From the NCBI GenBank assembly GCA_030550025.1, contig JAUQQC010000006.1, positions 62,001 through 126,000 of the forward strand: 64,000 nucleotides of DNA, given 5' to 3'. Under the pieces are notes generated by a model that saw nothing but the letters and a program-made list of their open reading frames with translations, searched no databases and had not been told where the DNA came from. Below, piece by piece: positions 45,156 through 55,380 of this stretch. Position numbers and translations under genes: made by a program. Within the stretch, counting starts at the first letter, position 1, and each line of letters opens with the position of its first letter. Origin of the DNA: Acidobacteriota bacterium (GTDB taxonomy: Bacteria > Acidobacteriota > Blastocatellia > HR10).

Positions 45156-46559
45156 ATGTCAAAGAAGGTGGGATGGATCAGCCTCGGGTGTCCGAAGAAC
45201 CTCGTCGACAGCGAGGTCATGATGGGATGGCTCGTGCGCGAAGGGTTCGCGCTCACGACGCGAGCGGAGGAGGCGGAGATCCTCGTCGTGAACACGTGCG
45301 CCTTCATTGATCCGGCCCGGCGGGAGTCGATTGAGACGATCCTGGAGATGGCCGAGTGGAAGGAGCGCGGGCGATGTCGCAAGTTGATCGTCACGGGATG
45401 TCTGGTCGAGCGCTACGGCGAGCAGTTGCGGCGCGCGTTGCCCGAGGTGGACGCCATCCTGGGGACGCGGGAGCTGGAGCGCATCGTTGAGGTTTGCCGC
45501 GAGGACGATGGGAAGCGTCGGCGGTGGGCTCTGCCAGTCCTCTCCTCGGAGATCGCGTCTCGATACGTGGAAGGTCCGGCGTATCCGCGGCTGTTGACGA
45601 CACCGCGCCACACGGCCTATCTCAAGATCGCCGAAGGCTGTGATCACCGCTGTTCCTTCTGCATCATCCCGAGATTGCGCGGCCCCTTTCGAAGCCGCCC
45701 GATGGAGGTCCTCCTCGAAGAGGCCGAGGCGCTGGCAGCGCGTGGCGTTCGGGAGCTGGTTCTGGTGGCGCAGGACACGACGCACTATGGCGTGGATCTG
45801 GGAATGCGAGAGGGGCTGGCGGCGCTTCTGCGCGCGTTGGCGCGCATCGAAGGGATTCGGTGGATCCGTTTCCTCTACGCCTATCCAAATCATGTGAGCG
45901 ACGCCTTGATCGAGACCGTCGCCGACGAAGAGAAGGTCTGCGCCTACTTCGATATCCCCCTGCAACACGTGAGTGCGCGTCTGCTGCGCGCCATGCGCCG
46001 CGGAGGAACGCGGCGCTCGCTCGAACGCCTGATCGAACGCATTCGGCGTCGCCTCCCGGAGGCGGCCGTGCGCACGGCGTTCATCGTGGGATTCCCGGGG
46101 GAGACGGAACGGGATTTTCGCGAGCTGCTCGACTTCTGCCGGATGGTGGAGTTCGATTACGCAGGGGCATTCCTCTATTCGGATGAGGAGGGGACGGAGG
46201 CACATGCGCGGGCGGGGAAGGTTCTCTCGTCCGTGGCGCGCGCGCGTCAGCGGCGGCTCCTTCGCGAATTGGAGCGGATCGCGCAGCGGCGGCATCGGCG
46301 ATGGATCGGGCGGACGGTTGAGGTCTTGGTCGAGGGGTATGTTGCGGCGGGTGCTCCTTCATCGGGCGATCGTGCGGCGACACCGCTTGTATTGCGAGGG
46401 CGCATGGCCACGCAAGCGCCGGAGATTGATGGTGGCGTGATCCTCGATACGGGGGAGGCGGAACACCCACCTCGGCTGGGAGAGTTCGTTCAGGCCGAAA
46501 TCCTCGATGTCCTCGGATGCGATCTGATCGGGCGAGTGCGCCATGAGAACGCGCGCTGA
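45156..46559 (+). CDS. rimO: Ribosomal protein uS12 methylthiotransferase
   Basis: The 467-residue protein has the three RimO/MiaB domains. The N-terminal domain has cluster cysteines in LGCPKN, NTCAFI and TGCL. The radical SAM barrel has CDHRCSFC, and a C-terminal TRAM domain follows. The signature KVGWISLGCPKNLVDSE marks RimO, which adds a methylthio group to an aspartate of ribosomal protein S12, rather than MiaB, which modifies tRNA. The start is the ATG at 45156; a long open reading frame before it is only antisense to the ROK gene. It overlaps pgpA by 17 bases. Confidence 0.95.
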   Translation: MSKKVGWISLGCPKNLVDSEVMMGWLVREGFALTTRAEEAEILVVNTCAFIDPARRESIETILEMAEWKERGRCRKLIVTGCLVERYGEQLRRALPEVDAILGTRELERIVEVCREDDGKRRRWALPVLSSEIASRYVEGPAYPRLLTTPRHTAYLKIAEGCDHRCSFCIIPRLRGPFRSRPMEVLLEEAEALAARGVRELVLVAQDTTHYGVDLGMREGLAALLRALARIEGIRWIRFLYAYPNHVSDALIETVADEEKVCAYFDIPLQHVSARLLRAMRRGGTRRSLERLIERIRRRLPEAAVRTAFIVGFPGETERDFRELLDFCRMVEFDYAGAFLYSDEEGTEAHARAGKVLSSVARARQRRLLRELERIAQRRHRRWIGRTVEVLVEGYVAAGAPSSGDRAATPLVLRGRMATQAPEIDGGVILDTGEAEHPPRLGEFVQAEILDVLGCDLIGRVRHENAR

Positions 46560-47091
46560 GTCAGAGCTCGTCGAGCGAGCATCGGTCCGGCCTTCTCTCG
46601 GAGACCGTCTCGCTTGGTGGATCGCCACAGGAGGGGGAAGCGGTCTGGCGCCGATCGCACCGGGGACGGTCGGCGCGTTTCTCGGCGTCGTGCTCTTTGT
46701 GGGCAGCGCTTTCGTTGGGCGCGCCCTTGGGATGAGAACCCTGGAGTGGGTCATGGTCGGCATCCTCCTGGGCATTGGCCTGTGGGCGTCTTCCCGCGCG
46801 TGTCGGAGTTTCGAGCGGGCCGATCCGCCGCAGATCGTCATTGATGAGATCGTCGGGCAATATCTGGCGCTGGCGGTCGCTTTCGAGGCCGGAGGGGAAG
46901 AGCCAAGCTGGAGCGTGATCGGCGTGAGCTTCATCCTCTTTCGCCTGTTCGATATTTGGAAGCCGTATCCCATTCGGCGAGTCGAGCGATGGGCGTCGGG
47001 CGTCGGGATCATGGCGGACGATGTGTTGGCGGGGGGGTATGCGGGACTCGCGGCCTACGTCGTCCTGCTCCTCGCGCGACGGCTCTTGTGA
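46543..47091 (+). CDS. pgpA: Phosphatidylglycerophosphatase A
   Basis: The 182-residue membrane protein has the PgpA motifs GLAPIAPGTVGAF at about 36-48, IVIDEIVGQYLAL, FRLFDIWKPYPIRRVER and GIMADDVLAGGYAGL. The acidic residues in the last three form the metal and phosphate site. PgpA removes phosphate from phosphatidylglycerophosphate to give phosphatidylglycerol in the inner membrane. It overlaps rimO and lies ten bases before cinA; pgpA-cinA is a frequent pairing. The start within rimO fits the family length. Confidence 0.93.
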   Translation: MRTRAESELVERASVRPSLGDRLAWWIATGGGSGLAPIAPGTVGAFLGVVLFVGSAFVGRALGMRTLEWVMVGILLGIGLWASSRACRSFERADPPQIVIDEIVGQYLALAVAFEAGGEEPSWSVIGVSFILFRLFDIWKPYPIRRVERWASGVGIMADDVLAGGYAGLAAYVVLLLARRLL

Positions 47092-47101
47092 GGAGGGACC
47101 C

Positions 47102-48352
47102 ATGCGACTGGAGCGACCACGCCAAGCGGAGATCATCGCCGTGGGATCGGAGCTTCTGACGCCATTTCGAGTGGATACGAATTCGTTGTGGCTCACCGAG
47201 CGGTTGAACGCGCTTGGAATCGAAGTGGTAGTGAAGACGATCGTCGGCGACGACGAGGCGCTTTTGGAGCGCCTGGTTCGCGAAGCGCTCGCACGCTCGG
47301 AGATCCTCATCCTGACTGGGGGATTGGGGCCGACCGAAGACGACGTGACGCGCAAAGCGCTCGCGCGGGCTCTTGGGCGAGGACTCATGCTTGATGAACA
47401 GGTCCTCGAGCGCATTCGGGCGCGGTTCGCCAGTCGTGGGCTCGTGATGCCGAAGATCAACGAGCGTCAGGCACTGGTCTTGGAAGGGGCGATCGTGCTG
47501 GAGAATCGGCACGGCACGGCTCCGGGGATGTTCCTCGAACATCAGGGGCGTGTGCTCGTCGCTTTGCCCGGGCCTCCTTCGGAGATGCAAGCCATGTTCG
47601 AGAGCGAGGTCGCGCCGCTACTGGAGCCTTTGGCCGGTGGGCTCAAGATCGGACGCCGCACACTACGGGTCGCCGGCATGAGCGAATCTGCGGTGGATCA
47701 CGCGATCGCGCCCATCTACACCCAGTACGCGAATCCGCGAACGACCATCTTGGCGACCACCACCGGGATCGAGATCCATCTCACGGCCGTCGGGACGACC
47801 GAGGAGGAGATCGAGGCGCGCCTCGATGAATTGTCTGATCGCATTGAGCGGGAGCTGGGCGCGCGCGTCTTCACGACTCGTGGCGAATCGCTTGAGGAAG
47901 TGATCAGGCGCCTCTGTCTGATCAAGCGCTATACGATCGCCGTCGCCGAGAGCGTGACCGGCGGCCTCCTTGCCAAGCGACTCACCGATGTCCCCGGCAG
48001 CTCGTGCTATTTTCGCGGTGGGGTCATCGCGTATTCGGACGAGGCGAAGACGGCGCTCTTAGGCGTTCCGGCCGATCAGCTCGCGGCGCACGGAGCTGTC
48101 AGCGCGGAGGTCGCCGAGGCGATGGCCCAACGGGTGAAGGCGCAGTTTGCGACGACGATGGGCCTGGCCGTCACCGGGCTCGCGGGACCCGAAGGCGGGA
48201 CGCCGGAAAAGCCCGTGGGCCTCGTCTTCATCGCGCTGGCTGACGACGTGCACGTCGAGAGCCATCGCCATTGGTTTCCGGGAGATCGCGCCCGTATTCG
48301 AGAATTGGCGGCTCAAGCGGCCCTCGCCCTGCTATACGAACGCTTGTTGTAG
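47102..48352 (+). CDS. cinA: CinA family NMN amidohydrolase/competence-damage protein
   Basis: The 416-residue protein has an N-terminal molybdopterin-binding-like domain (AEIIAVGSELLTP, LTGGLGPTEDDVTRKALA) that in CinA acts as a pyrophosphatase-type domain. The C-terminal CinA domain has VAESVTGGLLAKRLTDVPGS and AVTGLAGPEGGTPEKPVG, which deamidates nicotinamide mononucleotide in pyridine-nucleotide salvage. Links with competence and DNA damage come from Gram-positive work. The ATG at 47102 follows GGAGGGACCC. It is the last plus-strand gene here and converges with grpE, with 83 bases between them. Confidence 0.93.
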   Translation: MRLERPRQAEIIAVGSELLTPFRVDTNSLWLTERLNALGIEVVVKTIVGDDEALLERLVREALARSEILILTGGLGPTEDDVTRKALARALGRGLMLDEQVLERIRARFASRGLVMPKINERQALVLEGAIVLENRHGTAPGMFLEHQGRVLVALPGPPSEMQAMFESEVAPLLEPLAGGLKIGRRTLRVAGMSESAVDHAIAPIYTQYANPRTTILATTTGIEIHLTAVGTTEEEIEARLDELSDRIERELGARVFTTRGESLEEVIRRLCLIKRYTIAVAESVTGGLLAKRLTDVPGSSCYFRGGVIAYSDEAKTALLGVPADQLAAHGAVSAEVAEAMAQRVKAQFATTMGLAVTGLAGPEGGTPEKPVGLVFIALADDVHVESHRHWFPGDRARIRELAAQAALALLYERLL

Positions 48353-48435
48353 GACCGCGTGCTCCGATCAGGCGAGAGACGAGGAAGGAAGCGTCTCAGG
48401 AGACCAGGGCGTCACAAGGGCGAGACAGTCTCACC

Positions 48436-49155
48436 TCACGACTCGTCTCGATCCTCCGGAACCTCGCGGTGCTGCAGGTGCGGGGCATCTGATGCCGGGC
48501 GCACGGCGACTTTGACGCGCGCCGGGCGCAACAGGCGATTGCCCATCATATAGCCGCGCTGATATTCGTCCAGGATCGTACTCTCCTCGAATTCGTCGGT
48601 GGGTTCAACGGCGAAGGCCTCGTGGCGCGTGGGGTCGAAGCGGCGCCCGATCGTCTCGATAGGGCGCACGTTGAAGCGGGCGAGCAGCTCCAGGAGTCGA
48701 CGGTGGATCATGCGAAGCCCGTGCCGCAAGCCATCTATGTCGCGCACCAGTTCGGCCCCCTCTAAAGCGCGCTCGAAGTCGTCCACGATGGGGAGGAATT
48801 CGGTCAGGACTTCGGCCAGCGCGTCCTCTCGCATGTGCTCCCGCTCGCGCTCGATGCGTTTTCGGTAGTTCTCGAATTCGGCGGCCAAACGTATCAACCG
48901 ATCAGAGAGGGCTCGGTTCTCCTGCTGCCACCGGGCGATTTCAGACTCCACTTCCGCAGGTGCTGAGGTCGGTTCAGGCGATGGCTCGAGCAGCCGCTGG
49001 CCGAGATCGCGAATCGTCGCCCCGAGTTCTGCCGCTTCCGGCTCAGTGGTATCGCGCGTCTCTGACGGTCCTTCGGACGGGCACGCCGGATGCTCCGCCT
49101 CCGCGTGATCTTCGATGAAGCGGATCGGGATACGTCGCACACTTGGCTTCTCCAT
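48436..49155 (-). CDS. grpE: GrpE nucleotide exchange factor
   Basis: The 239-residue protein has a variable acidic N-terminus, a long coiled coil at about 85-135 with LAAEFENYRKRIEREREHM, and the C-terminal beta domain with GRRFDPTRHEAF and LDEYQRGYMMGNRLLRPARVKV. GrpE releases ADP from DnaK. dnaK and dnaJ are not adjacent. It has its own TTGACA promoter and a GGAGGGGAGG ribosome site. I found no CIRCE (HrcA operator) repeat upstream, so heat control, if any, is of another kind. The C-terminal 30 residues after the beta domain are an unusual tail. Confidence 0.93.
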   Translation of the reverse strand: MEKPSVRRIPIRFIEDHAEAEHPACPSEGPSETRDTTEPEAAELGATIRDLGQRLLEPSPEPTSAPAEVESEIARWQQENRALSDRLIRLAAEFENYRKRIEREREHMREDALAEVLTEFLPIVDDFERALEGAELVRDIDGLRHGLRMIHRRLLELLARFNVRPIETIGRRFDPTRHEAFAVEPTDEFEESTILDEYQRGYMMGNRLLRPARVKVAVRPASDAPHLQHREVPEDRDES

Positions 49156-49178
49156 ATCCTCCCCTCCAATGCCTTACA

Positions 49179-49208
49179 AGGGTATCACCGTGCGAACGCA
49201 GGTGTCAA
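49179..49208 (-). promoter_or_regulatory. Sigma-70-type promoter of grpE
   Basis: On the minus strand TTGACA (49208-49203) and TACCCT (49184-49179) are 18 bases apart. The predicted leader before the ATG at 49155 is about 17 bases and holds GGAGGGGAGG. Confidence 0.65.
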
Positions 49209-49345
49209 CGATGGGGCTTCCCGAGGCTACGTGTGGCACAAATCCTCCTCGGCGAGGAGAAAGGACTCTCGCTCTGCGGACTAGCACACAGTGTCGAGAA
49301 GGGGCCTTATGCTCCTTCGGAAGCGCGAGGCCCCTCGGCCGATCC

Positions 49346-49693
49346 TCACCATCGAGGAGATCGGCCCGGCCCCCGCGGGGGACGACGTCCCCCACGAGAA
49401 GGGCCACCTCCGCGATCGTACCCGAACTGATTTGAGGGACGTTCTGGCCTGGGCCGAGCTTCGTTCACAATCAGTGTACGACCTTCGTACTCCCGCTGGT
49501 TTAACTGACTGATGGCGGCTTCGGCCGCCTCGGCAGAAGCGAGTTCGACGAATCCAAATCCCCGAGAGCGTCCGGTGATCCGGTCGGTGATGACGTGACT
49601 GGAGAGCACGGGACCAAAAGGCCTGAAGAGGTCTTCCAAGTCCTCGCTCGTCACGCTATAGGGCAAATTCCCAACATACAGTTTCACAGACAT
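49346..49693 (-). CDS. RRM-domain RNA-binding protein
   Basis: The 115-residue protein is a single RNA-recognition motif with RNP2 (LYVGNL, residues 5-10) and RNP1 (RGFGFVEL, residues 44-51), followed by a short Arg/Gly-rich tail. Such glycine-rich RRM proteins occur in cyanobacteria and some other bacteria, where several are cold-induced. The ATG at 49693 has AGAGGAG upstream; an in-frame ATG at 49783 lacks a good site. A predicted promoter lies about 220 bases further up, leaving a long leader. A hairpin with GGCCGATC/GATCGGCC spans the stop codon and may stabilise the RNA end. Confidence 0.9.
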   Translation of the reverse strand: MSVKLYVGNLPYSVTSEDLEDLFRPFGPVLSSHVITDRITGRSRGFGFVELASAEAAEAAISQLNQREYEGRTLIVNEARPRPERPSNQFGYDRGGGPSRGGRRPPRGPGRSPRW

Positions 49694-49915
49694 ACGGTCT
49701 CCTCTGCGTCGTTCTTGGAAGCCACCGAAGCAGGGCGGAAGAAACACGACGGCTTCGCGCTCTGCGCGCGGGGCTTCTGACATCGGAACGGGGACCTCGG
49801 CGGATCTCGCGACCAGTCGAAGTGCCCGGTCTTTTGCCGTCAGGGCATCGAGGGCGTCAGGTCACCGACCCCTGCGACCCCTTCCGGCGGACTTCACATC
49901 CCAAACATCAACGAA
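49694..49915 (-). other. Long 5' leader of the RRM gene
   Basis: The predicted RNA start near 49915 and the ATG at 49693 leave about 222 untranslated bases. They include GC-rich inverted repeats, for example CGCGC/GCGCG near 49760. This resembles leaders of cold-shock and RNA-binding protein genes, but no known motif is recognised. Confidence 0.45.
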
Positions 49916-49921
49916 CGTTGA

Positions 49922-49950
49922 AGCATACCTGCGATGCCGTTCTGAGTCAA
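49922..49950 (-). promoter_or_regulatory. Sigma-70-type promoter of the RRM gene
   Basis: On the minus strand TTGACT (49950-49945) and TATGCT (49927-49922) are 17 bases apart. The -35 box overlaps the stop codon of mtgA. Confidence 0.65.
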
Positions 49951-50702
49951 GGTAGCGGGGGAGCTTTCGTGGTCCTCGTGGCGCGGAATCGCGCGGGGAT
50001 GACGACCTCTCGCATGCGGCGTTGAATGATCCGACGGCGGCGTTCGACGCGAGCGGGATACTTGGCCGGATTGTACGTCTCGCGGGGATTGGGGATGATC
50101 GCCGCCAGGAAAGCCGCCTGCTCCGGCGTAAGATGCGCGGCCGAGACGCCGAAATAGTGTTGTGCAGCGGCCTCTGCACCATAAATCCCATCCCCCCACT
50201 CGATCACGTTCAAATAGAGCTCCAGGATGCGCCGCTTCCCGAGAATCGCTTCCAGCTCCATCGTGATCACGGCCTCATGCACCTTGCGCACGGGATTTCG
50301 CGAGGTTGAGAGGAAGAGGTTCTTCGCCAATTGTTGAGTGATCGTCGAGGCCCCGCGCACGATCTCTCCCTCTTCAAGGTTTTCCTTGATCGCCTCTTGA
50401 ATCTGCTCCCAATCGAAGCCGTGATGGACAAAGAATCGCGGATCCTCACCCGCGAGTACGGCGCGCACAAGATGCGGTGAGAGGCGCTCGTAGGGCACCC
50501 ACACGTGCACACGCTTGGGCACCTGGCCGCGCGCTCGCGCTTCTTCAGCCCGCTGGCGCATGAGGGCCGTCATCCTCGGAGCGACCGTTCGGAAGCGAAT
50601 GACGCGAATGAGGACCGTGCTATGATAGACGAGGACGCTCAGCAGAAGCAGTGCGAGGGTTCGACGGATCCATCGTCTCCGCTTTTGGTGCGTGTGTCGC
50701 AT
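49947..50702 (-). CDS. mtgA: Monofunctional peptidoglycan glycosyltransferase
   Basis: The 251-residue protein has one N-terminal membrane segment (about 14-30) and a family 51 glycosyltransferase domain. The catalytic Glu lies in AGEDPRFFVHHGFDW near 84, RGASTITQQLAKNLFLS follows, and the second Glu region is ILELYLNVIEWGDGIYG. It polymerises lipid II into glycan strands at the inner membrane without a transpeptidase domain. The ATG at 50702 is the most likely start. An ATG at 50744 lacks a site, and the AGGAGG between them lies rather far from 50702. It is divergent from glgA. Confidence 0.9.
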   Translation of the reverse strand: MRHTHQKRRRWIRRTLALLLLSVLVYHSTVLIRVIRFRTVAPRMTALMRQRAEEARARGQVPKRVHVWVPYERLSPHLVRAVLAGEDPRFFVHHGFDWEQIQEAIKENLEEGEIVRGASTITQQLAKNLFLSTSRNPVRKVHEAVITMELEAILGKRRILELYLNVIEWGDGIYGAEAAAQHYFGVSAAHLTPEQAAFLAAIIPNPRETYNPAKYPARVERRRRIIQRRMREVVIPARFRATRTTKAPPLP

Positions 50703-50792
50703 CGGAACGGGCGCGCCTCCTACCTCGAGACGACGTTGTAGCATGAACGAGAGGAGTTCGGCAAAGGGGCTCGACGTGCCGATCCCCCGTTC

Positions 50793-50822
50793 TTGACAAG
50801 GTTTGGACTGAGGGCCTACCAT
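50793..50822 (+). promoter_or_regulatory. Sigma-70-type promoter of glgA
   Basis: TTGACA (50793-50798) and TACCAT (50817-50822) are separated by 18 bases. The start near 50829 leaves a leader of about 25 bases before the ATG at 50854, with GAGGG as ribosome site. Confidence 0.65.
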
Positions 50823-50853
50823 AGGCTACTTTGTGAGATGCGAGGGCTCGACG

Positions 50854-52338
50854 ATGCGTGAGCGCCTACATGTCATCTTCGCCGTTTCCGAAGCTGCGCC
50901 TTATGCGAAGACGGGAGGATTGGCCGATGTCGCCGGAGCGCTTCCTCGCGCGCTTGCGAAATTGGGCGTGGAGGTGAAGGTCATCCTCCCACGCTATCGG
51001 GGGGAACGCGCGGGTGCCGTCGGCCGTTGTGTGGACGAGCGCGTGAACGTCCCCTTCGCCTTCGGGACGAAGGTGGCTGCCATCTATGCCGATGAGTACA
51101 AGGGCGTCCCCTTCTACTTCGTGGATGCGCCGGAGTACTTCGAACGTCCGGGGATTTACGGCCCAAATCCGAACGAGGAGTATCCTGATAATGTCGAGCG
51201 CTACGCCTTCTTCTCGCGCGCGGTGATCGAGTGGGCGCGGCATTTGAATCCCCCCCCGGACCTCATCCACTGCAACGATTGGCAGACGGGGTTCATCCCC
51301 CTTTATCTTCGGACGGTGTATCGCGAGGAGCCGCGCCTCCAACGGACGAAGACGCTCTTCACCATTCACAACATCGGCTATCAGGGGCTCTTCTCTCCGA
51401 CGCTCCTTGAGCGGTTCGGGCTGAGCCCGGAGGTCTATCGAACCGAGGAGGGGATCGAGTTTTACGGCCAGGCGAGCGCCATGAAGGCCGGGATCGTCTT
51501 CTCGACGGCGATTTCGACGGTGAGTCGGAAGTACGCCGAGGAGATTCAAACGCCGGAGTACGGGCACGGTTTGGATGGACTGTTGCGGGCGCGCGCGGCG
51601 CGGCTGGTCGGTATTCTCAACGGTGTGGACTACGAGGAATGGAATCCGGCCACCGATCCATTCATCGTCGCGCCGTACTCACTGGAGGACATGCGCGGGA
51701 AGCGCCTCTGTAAGGCCGATCTCCTGCGAACGATGGGTCTGCCGGAGGATCTGGAGCGTCCCGTAATCGGCTCGATCTCTCGCTTGGTCGCCCAAAAGGG
51801 ATTCGATCTCGTGCGCGAGGCAGCCGATGGGCTCCTGCAAGCCGGCATCGTGTATGTTCTGCTCGGATCGGGCGCGCGTGAGCTGGAAGAATTCTTTCGA
51901 GAGTGGCAGCGCGCTCATCCGGATCGTGTCGGCATCTATCTGGGATTCCACAACGAGTTGGCGCATAAGATTGAGGCCGGAGCCGACATGTTCCTGATGC
52001 CCTCGCGATATGAGCCCTGCGGATTGAATCAGATTTACAGCTTGAAGTACGGTACGGTTCCCATCGTTCGCGCGACCGGAGGGCTCGACGACACGATCGA
52101 GCCGTTCGATCCCGCGACGCGCTCGGGGAATGGGTTCAAGTTCGTCGAATATCGAGCGGATCACTTGCTGGCCGCTTTGGAGCGCGCGCTCGAGATCTAT
52201 GCCGATCCGCTGCTGTGGCGGGCGTGCATGGAGAACGGCATGCGCGCTGATTTCTCCTGGGATCGTTCGGCCGCACAATATCGGGAGCTGTACGAGCGGG
52301 TGATCCGCTGCGAAGGACCCTTCGGGGAGCCTGCATGA
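50854..52338 (+). CDS. glgA: Glycogen synthase (ADP-glucose type)
   Basis: The 494-residue GT5 glycosyltransferase has the N-terminal ADP-glucose loop KTGGLADVAGALP, the HCNDWQTGFIPLYL region, KAGIVFSTAISTVSRKYAEEI and the C-terminal SRYEPCGLNQIYSLKYGT with RATGGLDDTI. It extends alpha-1,4-glucan chains in the cytoplasm. Length is standard. The ATG at 50854 matches the family N-terminus (RERLHVIFAVSEAAPYAKTGG); an upstream in-frame start would add seven residues. Other glg genes are not adjacent. It lies 37 bases before the thioredoxin gene and may share its transcript. Confidence 0.93.
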   Translation: MRERLHVIFAVSEAAPYAKTGGLADVAGALPRALAKLGVEVKVILPRYRGERAGAVGRCVDERVNVPFAFGTKVAAIYADEYKGVPFYFVDAPEYFERPGIYGPNPNEEYPDNVERYAFFSRAVIEWARHLNPPPDLIHCNDWQTGFIPLYLRTVYREEPRLQRTKTLFTIHNIGYQGLFSPTLLERFGLSPEVYRTEEGIEFYGQASAMKAGIVFSTAISTVSRKYAEEIQTPEYGHGLDGLLRARAARLVGILNGVDYEEWNPATDPFIVAPYSLEDMRGKRLCKADLLRTMGLPEDLERPVIGSISRLVAQKGFDLVREAADGLLQAGIVYVLLGSGARELEEFFREWQRAHPDRVGIYLGFHNELAHKIEAGADMFLMPSRYEPCGLNQIYSLKYGTVPIVRATGGLDDTIEPFDPATRSGNGFKFVEYRADHLLAALERALEIYADPLLWRACMENGMRADFSWDRSAAQYRELYERVIRCEGPFGEPA

Positions 52339-52375
52339 CGAAGGGGGAGACTTTCGGGAGGGAGGGATTTCGGAT

Positions 52376-54012
<1,637 letters not shown>

Positions 54013-54038
54013 CCGCCTTCCGACTAATCGAGCGTGCC

Positions 54039-55061
54039 TCAGACCTTCAACGCTCGAATCGTCGTTCTCCAAAACGCTTCCTCTTCCAATGGGCGCGGCG
54101 GACGTAGCCCGTAAAAGACGATTCGATCCACGAGCGAGCGATACCGTTCGCGCAACCTCTCGGCGACCTCTTCCGGAGGAGCCACGATGGCGAACGTCTG
54201 CAGCATCTCTTCGGAGACCACATCGGCCAATTCGTCCCATCGTCCGGCCGCGGCCAGCGCGCGCAGCCGCTCCGCCTGCTCGGTGAAGCCGTGCCGTTCG
54301 AGGAGGACGCGGTAAGTTGGCGTCGAGCCGTAGAAGCCGATTTGCGCTTGAGCGAAGCGTCGGCTCTCTTCCCATTCGGTCGAGTCTCGCCCCGAGGCGA
54401 TGATCACCGTTGCGACGATCTCGAACTGCGAGCGCTCTCGCCCGGCTGCGCACCATCCGGCTTCAAGCTCCGGCATCGCCAGTTCTCGCAGATATTGTTC
54501 CGAATGCAAGGGGTGCACATGCACACCATCGGCCACCTGGCCGGCCAGCCGCAACATCGTCCGATTCACCGCCGAGATGTGCACGGGGATGTCCGAATGC
54601 GGATTCGGTTCGGGCGTGAAGAACGGCGTCATCAGGTTCAGCGTGTACTGCTCACCGCGAAAATTCAACGGCGTGCCCTCGCGCCACGCCGCCCAGATCG
54701 CGCGCAACGCCGCGATGTATTCGCGCAACCACGGCGCCGGCGCCTTCCACTTCAGCCCGAATCGTCGCTCGATGTGGCCCTTCACCTGACTCCCCAATCC
54801 GAGGATCATCCGGCCTCGCGACAAACGTTGCAGATCCCACGCGATGTATGCTGTGACCATTGGGCTGCGCGGAAAGGCGACCGCGATTCCCGTCCCCAGC
54901 GTGATCCGCTCTGTATGCTCGGCCGCCAGCGCGATGGCCAAGAATGGATCTGCTCCGGTCTCGCCGAACCAGAGACCATCGAAGCCAAGGGCCTCCGCGC
55001 GCCGGGCAAGCGCCGGAACGTCTTCCAAACGAAATCGCGGCAACGCGAGGTCCACCTTCAT
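54039..55061 (-). CDS. Luciferase-like (LLM) F420-dependent oxidoreductase
   Basis: The 340-residue protein is a TIM-barrel luciferase-like monooxygenase homologue with ALGFDGLWFGETGADPFLAIALAA, LGTGIAVAFPRSPMVTAYIAWDLQRLSRGRMILGLGSQVKGH and AGQVADGVHVHPLHSE. The cofactor-binding pattern is that of the F420-dependent subgroup rather than the FMN one. cofG and cofH in the same window support this. It probably transfers hydride between F420 and an unknown organic substrate. The ATG at 55061 has GAGGAAG upstream and an extended -10 promoter about 25 bases before the leader. It is transcribed alone. Confidence 0.8.
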   Translation of the reverse strand: MKVDLALPRFRLEDVPALARRAEALGFDGLWFGETGADPFLAIALAAEHTERITLGTGIAVAFPRSPMVTAYIAWDLQRLSRGRMILGLGSQVKGHIERRFGLKWKAPAPWLREYIAALRAIWAAWREGTPLNFRGEQYTLNLMTPFFTPEPNPHSDIPVHISAVNRTMLRLAGQVADGVHVHPLHSEQYLRELAMPELEAGWCAAGRERSQFEIVATVIIASGRDSTEWEESRRFAQAQIGFYGSTPTYRVLLERHGFTEQAERLRALAAAGRWDELADVVSEEMLQTFAIVAPPEEVAERLRERYRSLVDRIVFYGLRPPRPLEEEAFWRTTIRALKV

Positions 55062-55092
55062 CGGTTCGCTTCCTCAATAATCATGAGCGGGC

Positions 55093-55101
55093 ATCATAGC
55101 A
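55093..55101 (-). promoter_or_regulatory. Extended -10 promoter of the LLM oxidoreductase gene
   Basis: On the minus strand TGCTATGAT is an extended -10 element (TGn plus TATGAT). RNA would start near 55086, about 25 bases before the ATG at 55061. A -35 box is not evident. Confidence 0.5.
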
Positions 55102-55329
55102 CAAACGTTCCAGACCGTCGAGGTTGAAGAAATTCGCTCTTCGAATTGGGCAAAATGACTCATTTGCTGAAATGATGGCAGGACATTGCGTCATTTAAGC
55201 CCAAGAGATTCCTGTTCTCGCCCGTCATCATGTATCAAAAATAGCCATCATGGTTTCCCTTCTAGGGGAATCGGTTCAGGCTAATTGGAAGAAAAAGCTT
55301 GACTTGAGTTGAAAATGCGTGCGGAGCGC

Positions 55330-55358
55330 TTGTTCTTGGGCATGGAATTTGCTTATAT
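55330..55358 (+). promoter_or_regulatory. Probable promoter of the radical SAM pair
   Basis: TTGTTC (55330-55335) and TTATAT (55353-55358) are 17 bases apart. RNA would start near 55365, which supports the ATG at 55381 as start instead of the in-frame ATG at 55309. Confidence 0.45.
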
Positions 55359-55380
55359 ACTCAGGCGAAAACGGGGCGTT

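Larger units (their letters stand above)
55062..55380. other. AT-richer intergenic region with small palindromes
   Basis: No gene is seen in these 319 bases. They are clearly AT-richer than the surroundings and hold the palindromes AAATGACTCATTT (55153-55165) and TTCCCTTCTAGGGGAA (55255-55270), plus repeated CATCATG words. They contain the promoters of the two divergent genes and may hold operator sites for the radical SAM pair. Confidence 0.5.

Noticed and set aside
49156-49345. Possible CIRCE or other heat-shock operator before grpE
   Set aside because: A stretch like CTAGCAC-ACAGTGTC is seen near 49280, but it does not match the nine-base CIRCE arms and is about 100 bases upstream of the better promoter.
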